Source: Caldilineaceae bacterium
GTDB taxonomy: Bacteria; Chloroflexota; Anaerolineae; Caldilineales; Caldilineaceae
NCBI GenBank assembly: GCA_022821545.1
Contig: JAJEDJ010000036.1
Span: forward strand, 124,001 to 188,000
DNA: 64,000 nt
Direction: 5' to 3'
Numbering within the stretch: position 1 is the first letter of the stretch; every line of letters starts with the position of its first letter. A program made the translations under genes and the position numbers. Positions 54,941 to 63,544 of this stretch are shown piece after piece. The notes below the pieces were generated by a model that worked only from the letters and a program-made list of their open reading frames with translations, searched no databases and had not been told where the DNA came from.

Positions 54941-56605
54941 TCAGGCCGACCAGTAGGGCGAGTAGCTGTCCATATGGTGACCGCCCAAACTGTGCAAAGG
55001 CACTTGCCGGTACGCAGGCCACTCGTCAGCCGCCCACTCCTTCAGCTCCTCTTTATGCCCCAAACGCCGTATCATGCTCCATTCGTCCAGGAAGGGGTAG
55101 CGGCTGTTGGTGTCCCAGAAAGCCAGTCCGTCGACACCTGCTGCGTAGCAGTCCAATGCCCGATCCCTGTACTCCTGCGCCGGCATCCGTCGCGGCAAGA
55201 TGTCGGCGTAAACCTGGCAGTCAGTGCCGCGCGTGACCTCTACGAAGGAGGCAACATCGACATCCATATCCCCGTGCCAGGGGTTGGGAATGATGAAATC
55301 AACCAACCCTTCCCCAGCCCAGGCTGCCACATCCAGGCCATACTGAAGATTGTACGGCAGCGTGTTGATGACGTAAGCCGATACTTGAATATGTCTCCCC
55401 TGCCGCTCGCCCACCCTGTCCATCTCCTCGCGAAGGGCACGCATGAATGAGGTCATCCAACTTGCCCTGTAGGATAACCAGCGGGGATCATCCTCCTGCA
55501 GCTGCCGGGGATCCTGTCCGTGCAGCTTCTGAAATCCTTCCACGACGGGCTGCTCGTAGAGGACACACGGCAGGCCGCGGATAAAGGCCATGTTGACGCC
55601 GTCCGCCCCTCGCTCGGCCACCTCGCGGAAGAGCGAGATCACAAAGTCCTGGACACCCGGAAAGGCATAGCTCAGGCGGGCGACGGGCCGACCGTCCCGG
55701 TCCAGGCAGCGCCATTCAGGATGCCGGCGATAGAGCCCCTCTTCCATATCATCCGGTGGAGGGAAAACCCAACCGCCCACTCGGTACGTGCCATGCAGCT
55801 CGATACCCAGATCGTGGGCGTGGTCGATCACCGTCTTGAGGGGGTCAATCCCCCTTTCCTTCAGAGTACGGAAGCTTTCTGCCGCCTGGCGATCGCAGTG
55901 CCGCGAAAAGCTGCTCATCCCCTTCTTTTCAGCGAGTTCGCCGACATCTGACAGGTACTGCACCATGCTGCCGGCGCCGATTCCCCACAGAAGCTTTCGG
56001 AAGTCGGTATTTCGAAAGGGTTCTACCTCCTCAATGATGTCTTCCTCGGTGTACAGCGTTCGTTCGCCGAAAACGCTCCAGGCGTCGTTGTAAGCGACAA
56101 GCCGTTTCGTATCGCTTCCGGCGCGATCCTTTTGGACGGCGGCAGCCTCTTCAGGGGTCAGAGGCTCCAACTTCACGTAGGCGATCCCGGACGCCCAGGG
56201 CGTGCCGGTGTTCTGCTGGCCGATGTGCAACGCCTGGCCTGTCAGATCGGCGCATCTCCAAAACACTTCGCCGATACTTGCGAAATAGTTCGTCTTCTTT
56301 ATGTCCGGATACAGCGTCGTAACCGTGGCGAAGCACGGGTCATCCGTCAACTTGACCCGGACCAACCTGTCCACCCAATTGGTCCAGATTCCCAGGTGGA
56401 CGGCATACCATCCTTGCATGTCCAGGGGCAGGGTAAGCGCGGGCGCGTCGGACTCGATGCCGGCCATTATCATTGTGCCGGACACGCCTTCCGCTTCGTA
56501 GGGGATCGCCCGCCAGCGACCATGCTCAGCGCTCTCTGAAATGGCCGATCCAGGCTGACAGCGGTCCAGATCGGAGATGTAGACGGCCTTGCGTTCTGCG
56601 CACAT
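54941..56605 (-). CDS. Two-domain TIM-barrel protein, GHL10-like, paralogue B
   Basis: A 554-aa protein of a family I cannot name. An N-terminal beta-rich domain (about 1-150, with LPLDMQGWYAVHLGIW and DLTGQALHIGQQNTG) precedes a TIM-barrel-like C-terminal part (about 200-540) that resembles the putative glycosyl hydrolase-like family 10: AHDLGIELHGTYRV, DGRPVARLSYAFPGVQDFV, ADGVNMAFIRGLPCVLYEQP and GLAFWDTNSRYP. The start at 56605 is fixed by GGAGGG 6 nt upstream. It shares this architecture and many motifs with the gene upstream (56628-58313), 22 bp away. A carbohydrate-active role is inferred from fold and operon. Confidence 0.6.
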   Translation of the reverse strand: MCAERKAVYISDLDRCQPGSAISESAEHGRWRAIPYEAEGVSGTMIMAGIESDAPALTLPLDMQGWYAVHLGIWTNWVDRLVRVKLTDDPCFATVTTLYPDIKKTNYFASIGEVFWRCADLTGQALHIGQQNTGTPWASGIAYVKLEPLTPEEAAAVQKDRAGSDTKRLVAYNDAWSVFGERTLYTEEDIIEEVEPFRNTDFRKLLWGIGAGSMVQYLSDVGELAEKKGMSSFSRHCDRQAAESFRTLKERGIDPLKTVIDHAHDLGIELHGTYRVGGWVFPPPDDMEEGLYRRHPEWRCLDRDGRPVARLSYAFPGVQDFVISLFREVAERGADGVNMAFIRGLPCVLYEQPVVEGFQKLHGQDPRQLQEDDPRWLSYRASWMTSFMRALREEMDRVGERQGRHIQVSAYVINTLPYNLQYGLDVAAWAGEGLVDFIIPNPWHGDMDVDVASFVEVTRGTDCQVYADILPRRMPAQEYRDRALDCYAAGVDGLAFWDTNSRYPFLDEWSMIRRLGHKEELKEWAADEWPAYRQVPLHSLGGHHMDSYSPYWSA

Positions 56606-56627
56606 GGAAACCCTCCTCAATCCTCTC

Positions 56628-58313
56628 TCATCCCCCGGTGTAGATGACAAGCAGCTCAGGAGGCCATCCCGAGGGAACGTTCTTGTCTACCGTCTGCGAA
56701 AAGTCCCGGCCTCGAATCGTGATCAGCCTGGTCCGCTTCATCTTTGGATAGTGTTCCGGTTTCGGTAGATCGATGACTTCGTCGCGGTGACCCAGCCGGC
56801 TTTCTATTGCCCAGGTTTCAGGGCGCGTTGTGTTGATGTCCCAAATGGCCATCCCGTCCATCCCGCCAGCGTATGCGTGCTTCATCGTCAGCACCTTATC
56901 TTCTTTCGTGGACACCATGTACACTTGGCATCCGTTCTCCTTGGCCAGCTTGATCAGATCTGAAGGAGGATTCGTGATGATGAAGTCGACCAGTTTTTCC
57001 TCCACCCAGGTGTAGGCATCGTAGGCGAAATAGCGCATGTCCTCACTGCCGCCTTCAAAGATCGCGGACACCTGCATTTTGCGTCCTCTCTTCTCCCCGC
57101 GCCGGTCCGCCGCCTTCCTTACGGCCCGCAGGAACTCCGTCAGAAAGCTCGCTTTGACTCTGTAGAGCCGCTCATCGTCATCAGCCACCTCGCGCGCGTC
57201 GAGTCCATACAGCCGTTTGAACTCGTCCAGCACCGGCTGCTCGTAGCCGATGTACTCCGGTCCGCGCGTGAAGCACAGGTGTACTCCGTCGATGTCGTAC
57301 TCCATCCCCTCCTCCATCAGGGAGACCATGAAATCCCGCACCTTCGGGAACGCATAGCTGGCCTTCATCAGCGGAGAGCCATCCCTGGCCACAATCCGGC
57401 AATCCGGATTGTCCCGAAGAAAACTGGTCTCTGTCGAGAAGAAGAAGTAGGGTTGCGCTTTGTCGACGATGCTCAGCCGATAATAGGTGTGAAACTCCAG
57501 TCCCAGCTCATGGGCATACTCCATCGCCGCCGCGAAGGGGACTATGCCCTGGTCCGCCAGCGCCCTGTGGCTTTTGAGCGCGTGTTCGTGGCGCAATACG
57601 GGGGACACCCCATTCTCGGTACCGTAGAAACGGCCTACCTTGGAGTGATAGTAGGTCAAATCGCTCAGGTTTACGCCCCACAGCACCTTTCCCACATCGG
57701 CGTATCGAAATGGCTCTATCTGCTCCTGCAGCTCCTCTCTCGTCGCCGGACACATCTGGTGAAACAGCCCCTCGCCATCAATCATGCCAATGACCCTGCG
57801 CGTCTCTCTCTGCTCCCGGTCACGCTGGATGTCTTCCACCTCCGCCTGCGAAAGCGGCAACAGCTTAACGTAAGCGACACACGCAAGGGTCGGGGGATGA
57901 GCGGTATTCTGCTTGCTGAAGAGCAGGTCCTGGCCCGTCAGGTCGGCAAAGCGGGGAAACGTCTCGACGAGTTCCGTCCTGTCCCAATGACACCCCGGCA
58001 GCGATGGGCTCTGGACATAGTGCTCAGCAACGGTATACACGGCCTCACCGGACAGCCTGTATTTGACCAGGCTTGTGTGTTCCTGCTCCACTCCGGGCCA
58101 GAAGCCGATGCTGAACGCATGCCAGCCCTGTACGTTCAGAGGCAATGTAATGGCCGGTGTCTCGTACAGGGCGTGGGCGAAGGCCATCTTGCCGGCCAGG
58201 CCTTGCTCGGCTGTGTAGTCCACCACCTGCCACTTGTGCCTCTCCGGCATTGTTGACAGTGCATTCCGAGGCAGACATTCGGACATGTCGGTCAGGTAAA
58301 TAACCTCTGCCAT
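56628..58313 (-). CDS. Two-domain TIM-barrel protein, GHL10-like, paralogue A
   Basis: A 561-aa paralogue of the next gene. Matching blocks are LPLNVQGWHAFSIGFW, DLTGQDLLFSKQNTA, LWGVNLSDLTYYHSKVG, AHELGLEFHTYYRL, KASYAFPKVRDFMVSLMEE, DGVHLCFTRGPEYIGYEQPV and GMAIWDINTTRP. The start at 58313 has GGAGGGGA directly upstream. Neither protein shows a signal peptide, so they act in the cytoplasm. It follows the DppC-like permease gene by 145 bp on the same strand, suggesting it processes what the importer brings in. The catalytic residues are not known. Confidence 0.6.
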   Translation of the reverse strand: MAEVIYLTDMSECLPRNALSTMPERHKWQVVDYTAEQGLAGKMAFAHALYETPAITLPLNVQGWHAFSIGFWPGVEQEHTSLVKYRLSGEAVYTVAEHYVQSPSLPGCHWDRTELVETFPRFADLTGQDLLFSKQNTAHPPTLACVAYVKLLPLSQAEVEDIQRDREQRETRRVIGMIDGEGLFHQMCPATREELQEQIEPFRYADVGKVLWGVNLSDLTYYHSKVGRFYGTENGVSPVLRHEHALKSHRALADQGIVPFAAAMEYAHELGLEFHTYYRLSIVDKAQPYFFFSTETSFLRDNPDCRIVARDGSPLMKASYAFPKVRDFMVSLMEEGMEYDIDGVHLCFTRGPEYIGYEQPVLDEFKRLYGLDAREVADDDERLYRVKASFLTEFLRAVRKAADRRGEKRGRKMQVSAIFEGGSEDMRYFAYDAYTWVEEKLVDFIITNPPSDLIKLAKENGCQVYMVSTKEDKVLTMKHAYAGGMDGMAIWDINTTRPETWAIESRLGHRDEVIDLPKPEHYPKMKRTRLITIRGRDFSQTVDKNVPSGWPPELLVIYTGG

Positions 58314-58458
58314 GACTTCCCCTCCGTATGGAACGCCCGTCTCACGACAGTTCGATGTGGCAACAAGGATGCCATTGCAAATGAGAATCCACGTTGCGTT
58401 AGCCCTCAACGGTGCAGCTGTCGGACTTTATGGGTTCTCTCGACCAATTCACACTCTC

Positions 58459-59394
58459 TCAGTCCAGCATCGTGCGCGGGTCGAGAGCGTCGCGCAAGCC
58501 GTCGCCAATGAAGTTGATGCTCAGAACGGTGATTGCAATCATCGCGCCCGGCGGCATCCATATCCAGGGCCTTCTCTCAAGTGTTGTGAGCGACGTCGCC
58601 GCGCTTAACATCTGACCCCAACTGGGCCGCGGCGCCTGCACGCCGAGACCCAGGAAACTCAGACCCGCCTCGGCCATGATGGCGCCGGCGATGCCGAAGG
58701 TGGCGGCCACCACCAGGGGACCCACCACGTTGGGCAGAATATGGCGGAAGATGATACCGCGCTCGGTCGCGCCCAAGCAGCGCGCCGCCATGACGAAATC
58801 GCGTTCGCTGAGCGACAGGAACTCTCCCCGCACCAGGCGGGCGATGCTCGGCCACCCCAATAGACCGAGGATAATCATGATATTGAAGATGCTGGGGCCT
58901 ATGACGGCAACGAGGGTCAGGATGATGAGCAAACTGGGGAAGCACATCACGATGTCGGTGATACGCATGATGATAAAATCGGTCACGCCGCCCCGGTATC
59001 CGCTCACTCCGCCCAGGACGGTGCCGATGGAAATATAGATTGAGGTCGCTATCAGCCCCACCGAGAGGGAAACGCGGCCGCCGTGGAGAATACGGGCAAG
59101 CATGTCTCGTCCGGAGCGGTCGGTGCCCAGGATGTGCTCTGAACTGGGCGGCGCCCGCAGGTTTTGCAGGTCGGCCGTGTAGGGGTCATTGGGGCTGCTG
59201 AGAAGAGGGGCGAAAATGGCGGCAAACGCCAGCACAATCATGATGGCAATCGATACCAGCGCAAGCCGGTGCCGGCGAAAACGGCGCCAGATGAGTTCGC
59301 GCAGACCGACGACCGCCTGCCCGCGCACCATATGTTGCAGGTCTTCGCTGACAAGCGACGCCTGCCTTTCTCTTCCTTTCTCTTCGCCTTCCAT
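58459..59394 (-). CDS. Peptide/oligosaccharide ABC transporter permease, DppC type
   Basis: A 311-aa permease of the dipeptide/oligopeptide/nickel family. A charged cytoplasmic N-terminus precedes helix 1 (about 45-67). The segment HILGTDRSGRDMLARILHGGRVSLSVG is diagnostic, and the EAA loop reads VMAARCLGATERGIIFRHILPN. It partners the DppB-type permease encoded 68 bp upstream. Confidence 0.93.
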   Translation of the reverse strand: MEGEEKGRERQASLVSEDLQHMVRGQAVVGLRELIWRRFRRHRLALVSIAIMIVLAFAAIFAPLLSSPNDPYTADLQNLRAPPSSEHILGTDRSGRDMLARILHGGRVSLSVGLIATSIYISIGTVLGGVSGYRGGVTDFIIMRITDIVMCFPSLLIILTLVAVIGPSIFNIMIILGLLGWPSIARLVRGEFLSLSERDFVMAARCLGATERGIIFRHILPNVVGPLVVAATFGIAGAIMAEAGLSFLGLGVQAPRPSWGQMLSAATSLTTLERRPWIWMPPGAMIAITVLSINFIGDGLRDALDPRTMLD

Positions 59395-59462
59395 TTCTTC
59401 CTCTATGCGGGAATGGGGCTCATCGCTGGACTCTCTGCGCGCCAGGTACAGCCTGAGCCGAA

Positions 59463-60422
59463 CTACTCATAGCGGATTCTGGGGTCCACAACGGTATAGA
59501 CTATGTCGGCGACCAGATTGCTGAGCAGAACCATGGTCGCAGAGACGAGACCGATTCCCATGATCACGGGGTAATCCCTGCCCAGCGTGTGCTCGATCGC
59601 CATGCGGGCCATGCCGGGCCAGGAGAAGAGGACTTCGATGAAGAGTGCGCCGCCAATCAAGCTGGGCAGACTCAAACCGACAATGGTCACCAACGGCAGC
59701 AGGGCATTGCGCAGAATGTGACCAATGCGGACAGCGCGTTCGCGCAGCCCTTTAGCCCGCGCAGTTGTTACGTAATCCTGGCGCATCACCTCCAGGACGC
59801 TGGAGCGTGTGTAGCGCAGATAACCGGCTACCCCTTCAATCCCCAGAACGGTGGCCGGAAGCACCAGGTGATGGAGTCGGTCGATGATTGGCGGGAGAGT
59901 GCTCAGTGGCTCCTTAATGCCTGAGGTCGGAAAGAGAGGTATCCTGAATGAGAACATGTAAATCGCCAGCAAGGCAAAGAAGAAGGCCGGCACCGATATG
60001 CCGATGAAGACCAATAGAGTGAATACATTGTCCAGGATTGAGTACTGGTTGAAGGCGGCATAGATGCCCAGCGAAACGCCCAGGACGATACTGATACCCA
60101 GTGCCGTCATCATCAGCTGCAAGGTCTGCGGCAACCGCTCGGCGATCATGGTGGCCACCGGCCTGTGGGTGACGTAGGAATAGCCCAGGTTGCCGCGCAG
60201 TACCTCCTTCAGCCAGATGAAATAGCGCACCGGAATCGGCCTGTTGATGCCCAGCGCCTCTTTGAGTTTTTCAACCTCACCAGGTTCTATCCCACTCATG
60301 GGGTCGATCATGGCCGTAACGGGATCGCCCGGGGCCAGGTTGGCGAAAATGAAGGTAACGACTGTGATGCCCAATAATACCGGGAAGGAGATCAGAATAC
60401 GCCGTAAGATATAGCGTCCCAA
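59463..60422 (-). CDS. Peptide/oligosaccharide ABC transporter permease, DppB type
   Basis: A 319-aa permease. YILRRILISFPVLLGITVVTF is the standard DppB N-terminus, followed by the LAPGDPV segment and the EAA loop YVTTARAKGLRERAVRIGHILRNAL. The likely start is TTG 60422, which places the first helix as in the family and has GGGAG 8 nt upstream; a GTG at 60497 would add 25 unconserved residues. Confidence 0.9.
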   Translation of the reverse strand: MGRYILRRILISFPVLLGITVVTFIFANLAPGDPVTAMIDPMSGIEPGEVEKLKEALGINRPIPVRYFIWLKEVLRGNLGYSYVTHRPVATMIAERLPQTLQLMMTALGISIVLGVSLGIYAAFNQYSILDNVFTLLVFIGISVPAFFFALLAIYMFSFRIPLFPTSGIKEPLSTLPPIIDRLHHLVLPATVLGIEGVAGYLRYTRSSVLEVMRQDYVTTARAKGLRERAVRIGHILRNALLPLVTIVGLSLPSLIGGALFIEVLFSWPGMARMAIEHTLGRDYPVIMGIGLVSATMVLLSNLVADIVYTVVDPRIRYE

Positions 60423-60614
60423 GGTGTAACTCCCTCGGTTCAACCAGAGTTCGAAGGGCGGGAGTGAGAGGGTGGGGTCGGTTTGCGCCGACCCCACCGC
60501 TGATGCTCCCCAAAGGAGAGTTGGCCCAACGTCGAAATCCTTAACCCAAAACGCCGGGCGGACCCGATATGCTTCAGTGCGGCTACGCCTCGATGCAGCT
60601 ACTTGTCAGTGCAG

Positions 60615-62309
60615 CTATTCCTCAATGTACCACTTCTCAAGGTCGGTGACAGCGCCGATCGTGGCAGATCCTTCAGGCCCAATCAGGCTGTCCCGCCAAC
60701 CCTTGACATTCTCGTGTATCAGCAACAGAGACTGGGGCGCATAGAGGGGAATCCATGGAAGCTCATCATTCCAGATGGCGGTGGCACGCGTGTACAGCTC
60801 ATTGCGTTCGTCGTCGTCAACCGTGGCGAGGGCCTGATTGTACAGTGAGTCCAGCTCCTCGTTACAGTAGCGGCTCGAGTTGTAACCGTCGGGGTAAACG
60901 CGGTCACAGCCGACAACGGTCGTGTCCGGATAGTAGGACCGCCCCCAGCCGCCGACCCAGCTGATCTCATAGTCGCCGGTCTCGTAGAAGACCTCCAGAC
61001 CCCTGGCCCCATCGGTCTGTACCAGTTTGGTCTTGATGCCCACGCCTTCTATGAACTGCTGGAGAATCGGCAGCTGATCGGGCATATCCGTGCCAAACCA
61101 GACGATTTCGACGACGCGGTCAAAGTCCCAGCCCATATCCTCCAGCAAGGCCTTGGACTTTTCGGGGTTGTAGGCATACTCCTCAATGTCCAGGGTAACA
61201 CCCGGAGGAGGCGCCCACTGCGCCACCGGCTGAACTTTCGTCAAGTCCGCGTTGCCCCAGAGTTGGGTGGCAATCTCCACACGGTCGATCGAGTACAGGA
61301 ACGCCTGCCGGAAGCGTTTGTCCGCCAATGCCTCGTCCTGGAAAGTAATGGAGAAGAAGTATGCCGGGAACTTGTCCTGGTATTCCCAGGCGACGCCGGG
61401 AAGGTTGGTGACTTTGTCGAACTCGTCAGCGCTCGGGTTCAGGAAACCGACCATGTTTATCTCACCCTTTTCCAGGGCGATGATCATTACGCTGTTGTCA
61501 CCGTAGAATCGAATCACGGCGTTCTTGAGCAGAGGCGCACCTTTGAAGTAGTTCTCGTTGCGCTCGAAGATGGTGTGCTGATCGGGGATGTACTCCTTGA
61601 ACACGAAGGGACCGGTGCCGAAAGGCAGTTCTGTGGCGAACTCCGTCTGCAGCCAGTCCTCCGGCTCAAGCCCTTCGAACACATGGGCCGGGGCGATCCG
61701 CATAGCGAACCGCTCGATGATCGTCACCTGAGGTTGGGTCAACTCAAATTGGATGGTGTAATCGTCAAGGACCTTGATCCCTTCCGCAGTCTCGGTGTTG
61801 CCTTCCTGATAGTCAATTGCGCCTACGATCGCATCCTTGAGGCCGCCAGACGCTGTCGATCCGCCTTCCGGGAGCAGCGCAGCGTGGAAGGAGAAGGAGA
61901 CGTCGTTGGCGGTAAATGGCATGCCGTCATGCCACGTTACGCCTTCGCGCAGGTGGAAAGTGTAAGTCAGGCCGTCGGGGCTGATCTCATAGCTCTCGGC
62001 CAGATCCGGAACCCACTTGAGCGTACTGTGCTCCTGCATCACCAGTGAGTTCATGAAGAGGTTCCAGTGGAAAGACTGCGCGCTGCTGTGCGCTTTCCAG
62101 GGAAGGAAGGTGGGGATTGAGGCACTGCCCTGTACAGAGCCAATCGTGAGGGTGCCCCCCTCATCGGTTTCGGCTTCTGCCGCCGCCGGGGCGTCGGCGG
62201 CCGGCGCAGCGACAGGCACACAAGCTGCGAAAACCAGGGCTGCAATGCTCAGTGCAGCCACAATAATCAGAGAACGACGGTGACCAATTCGTACACGAAA
62301 CGGGTTCAT
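60615..62309 (-). CDS. ABC transporter substrate-binding lipoprotein, SBP_bac_5 family
   Basis: A 564-aa family 5 binding protein (oligopeptide, nickel or oligosaccharide). A lipoprotein signal ends AALVFAAC with acylated Cys30, then an Ala/Pro-rich linker and the domain with LAESYEISPDGLTYTFHLREGVTWHDG, cited as residues 107-133. AAAGGAG lies 11-17 nt before the ATG. It leads an operon with two permeases and two TIM-barrel paralogues. ATPases are missing from the operon. Peptide-type importers also serve plant or host oligosaccharides; the downstream glycosidase-like genes favour that. Confidence 0.93.
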   Translation of the reverse strand: MNPFRVRIGHRRSLIIVAALSIAALVFAACVPVAAPAADAPAAAEAETDEGGTLTIGSVQGSASIPTFLPWKAHSSAQSFHWNLFMNSLVMQEHSTLKWVPDLAESYEISPDGLTYTFHLREGVTWHDGMPFTANDVSFSFHAALLPEGGSTASGGLKDAIVGAIDYQEGNTETAEGIKVLDDYTIQFELTQPQVTIIERFAMRIAPAHVFEGLEPEDWLQTEFATELPFGTGPFVFKEYIPDQHTIFERNENYFKGAPLLKNAVIRFYGDNSVMIIALEKGEINMVGFLNPSADEFDKVTNLPGVAWEYQDKFPAYFFSITFQDEALADKRFRQAFLYSIDRVEIATQLWGNADLTKVQPVAQWAPPPGVTLDIEEYAYNPEKSKALLEDMGWDFDRVVEIVWFGTDMPDQLPILQQFIEGVGIKTKLVQTDGARGLEVFYETGDYEISWVGGWGRSYYPDTTVVGCDRVYPDGYNSSRYCNEELDSLYNQALATVDDDERNELYTRATAIWNDELPWIPLYAPQSLLLIHENVKGWRDSLIGPEGSATIGAVTDLEKWYIEE

Positions 62310-62422
62310 TTCCTGATCTCCTTTCTGTAAACAGACAGAGAGCGATAGGCCCGACAAACGTTTGGTATCGAGTACTCCTTGGTTTGGCTGGTTATCACCT
62401 CCTTTGTAAATCCATCTCCCGA

Positions 62423-62467
62423 CAGACTCGCATGTTTCAGACTCGCATGATACAGACTCGCGTGATA
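62423..62467. repeat. Three tandem 15-bp repeats upstream of the binding-protein gene
   Basis: CAGACTCGCATGTTT (62423-62437), CAGACTCGCATGATA (62438-62452) and CAGACTCGCGTGATA (62453-62467) follow one another directly. They lie in the predicted leader, 114-158 bp before the start. Confidence 0.9.
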
Positions 62468-62568
62468 AGGAGACGCCAGACCGGCATCTACATCTGTTCA
62501 TGCCGGAAAGAAAAGATCTGATCCGTCTGGTTTCGCTGGACACTGCCGGGAAACATAAATATATCATT

Positions 62569-62597
62569 ATGATAATGGAGAATCAGGAGGTTGGCAA
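62569..62597 (-). promoter_or_regulatory. Possible promoter of the SBP-Dpp-GHL10 operon
   Basis: On the minus strand TTGCCA (62592-62597), 17 bp, TATCAT (62569-62574). Overlapping short palindromes (ATTATCATAAT, ATCATAATGAT) sit on the -10 and could be an operator. The leader would be about 250 nt and includes the 15-bp repeats. The gap 62310-62682 has no gene. Confidence 0.5.
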
Positions 62598-62631
62598 CCT
62601 TATTTTTTCCGAACAGCGGAGGAGGATTTGC

Positions 62632-62666
62632 AGGTTGCGCAGAAGGTATCATTTTCTGCGCAACCT
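62632..62666. terminator. Strong hairpin after the TIM-barrel isomerase gene
   Basis: A perfect 13-bp stem (AGGTTGCGCAGAA/TTCTGCGCAACCT, 9-nt loop) lies 16 bp after the stop. The T-run is only on the plus strand (TTTT at 62666-62669), so for the minus-strand gene it is a weak or Rho-aided terminator. Confidence 0.6.
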
Positions 62667-62682
62667 TTTGAGGTTTATGTGG

Positions 62683-63507
62683 TCAGGCAAGAATCTGGCC
62701 AGGCACGCCGAAGATTTCGCGCACGTATTCCAGACTGTGTGCGTGGGCCTGGACCAGATCAAGAGAGTGGGGAGTGCCTTCTTCGCGAGCCAGCTCGACC
62801 ATGAGCCAGCCGTCAAAACTCACCTCGGCCAGCGCATGCGCCAGCGCCCGGCAATCGGGTTCGCCATCACCCAAAGTTTCATCCCAAATGCCTTCATGTG
62901 AACTCCGCAGTTCCACAATTTCAAGCCTGGATGCGAATTCACGAATCCACCCCTTGGCATCCTGACCGCCCCGGCACATCCAGTCGGCATCGACTGTCAG
63001 ACCCACGTCTCCGGCGTCGGTATGGTCCAGGAGGTGGCGCAGCTCACGACCGTTCTCGGCCAGTTCGGGCAAATGATGATGCACGACGAGACGCAAACCC
63101 TCGTTCTTCAACGCAGCGCCCAGGCGGGCGAAGCCCTGGGCCTGGACTGTCAACATCTTGTCGGTCTTGCGCGCGCCTGTGGGTTGAGGGTTGGCATTGA
63201 CAAATTCAGCTCCCATAGGTCGCAGCAACTGCGCTCTTGCGAGAATTGTTTCGATAGATTGCGCCTGCACGCAGGCATCGTGCAGCAACGCATGCACGTA
63301 TGCGCCCGCCAGCCGCAGCCCATGCCTGTCCAGAGCAGTTTGCCAGCGGCTTGCCCAATCGCCTTCTCCCTCCAGCGGATCGAGAAGCCCCTCAAAGTAG
63401 GCGTAGCCTGCGCGGGCCAAGCCGGCTGCAACCTCGTCAATGCGCTCTGTCAGAGAGTGCCAGCCGTAGTGTTGCGACCAGCGGTAAAAGCCACTGCATA
63501 CCCGCAT
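62683..63507 (-). CDS. TIM-barrel sugar isomerase/epimerase (IolE/inosose dehydratase-like)
   Basis: A 274-aa xylose isomerase-like TIM barrel. Strand-end motifs are YFEGLLDPLEG, LAGAYVHAL, GAEFVNANPQ, LVVHHHLPELAENG (metal-ligand region), VGLTVDADWMCRGG (metal Asp) and the late VELRSSHEG, with the closing WLMVELAREEGTP. The pattern fits inosose dehydratase or related epimerases. The Gfo/Idh/MocA gene lies 37 bp upstream on the same strand; that pairing is common in inositol and sugar-derivative catabolism. Confidence 0.85.
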   Translation of the reverse strand: MRVCSGFYRWSQHYGWHSLTERIDEVAAGLARAGYAYFEGLLDPLEGEGDWASRWQTALDRHGLRLAGAYVHALLHDACVQAQSIETILARAQLLRPMGAEFVNANPQPTGARKTDKMLTVQAQGFARLGAALKNEGLRLVVHHHLPELAENGRELRHLLDHTDAGDVGLTVDADWMCRGGQDAKGWIREFASRLEIVELRSSHEGIWDETLGDGEPDCRALAHALAEVSFDGWLMVELAREEGTPHSLDLVQAHAHSLEYVREIFGVPGQILA

Positions 63508-63544
63508 GGCATGACGCTCCTGTCGGCCACGATACCGGCTGCGG

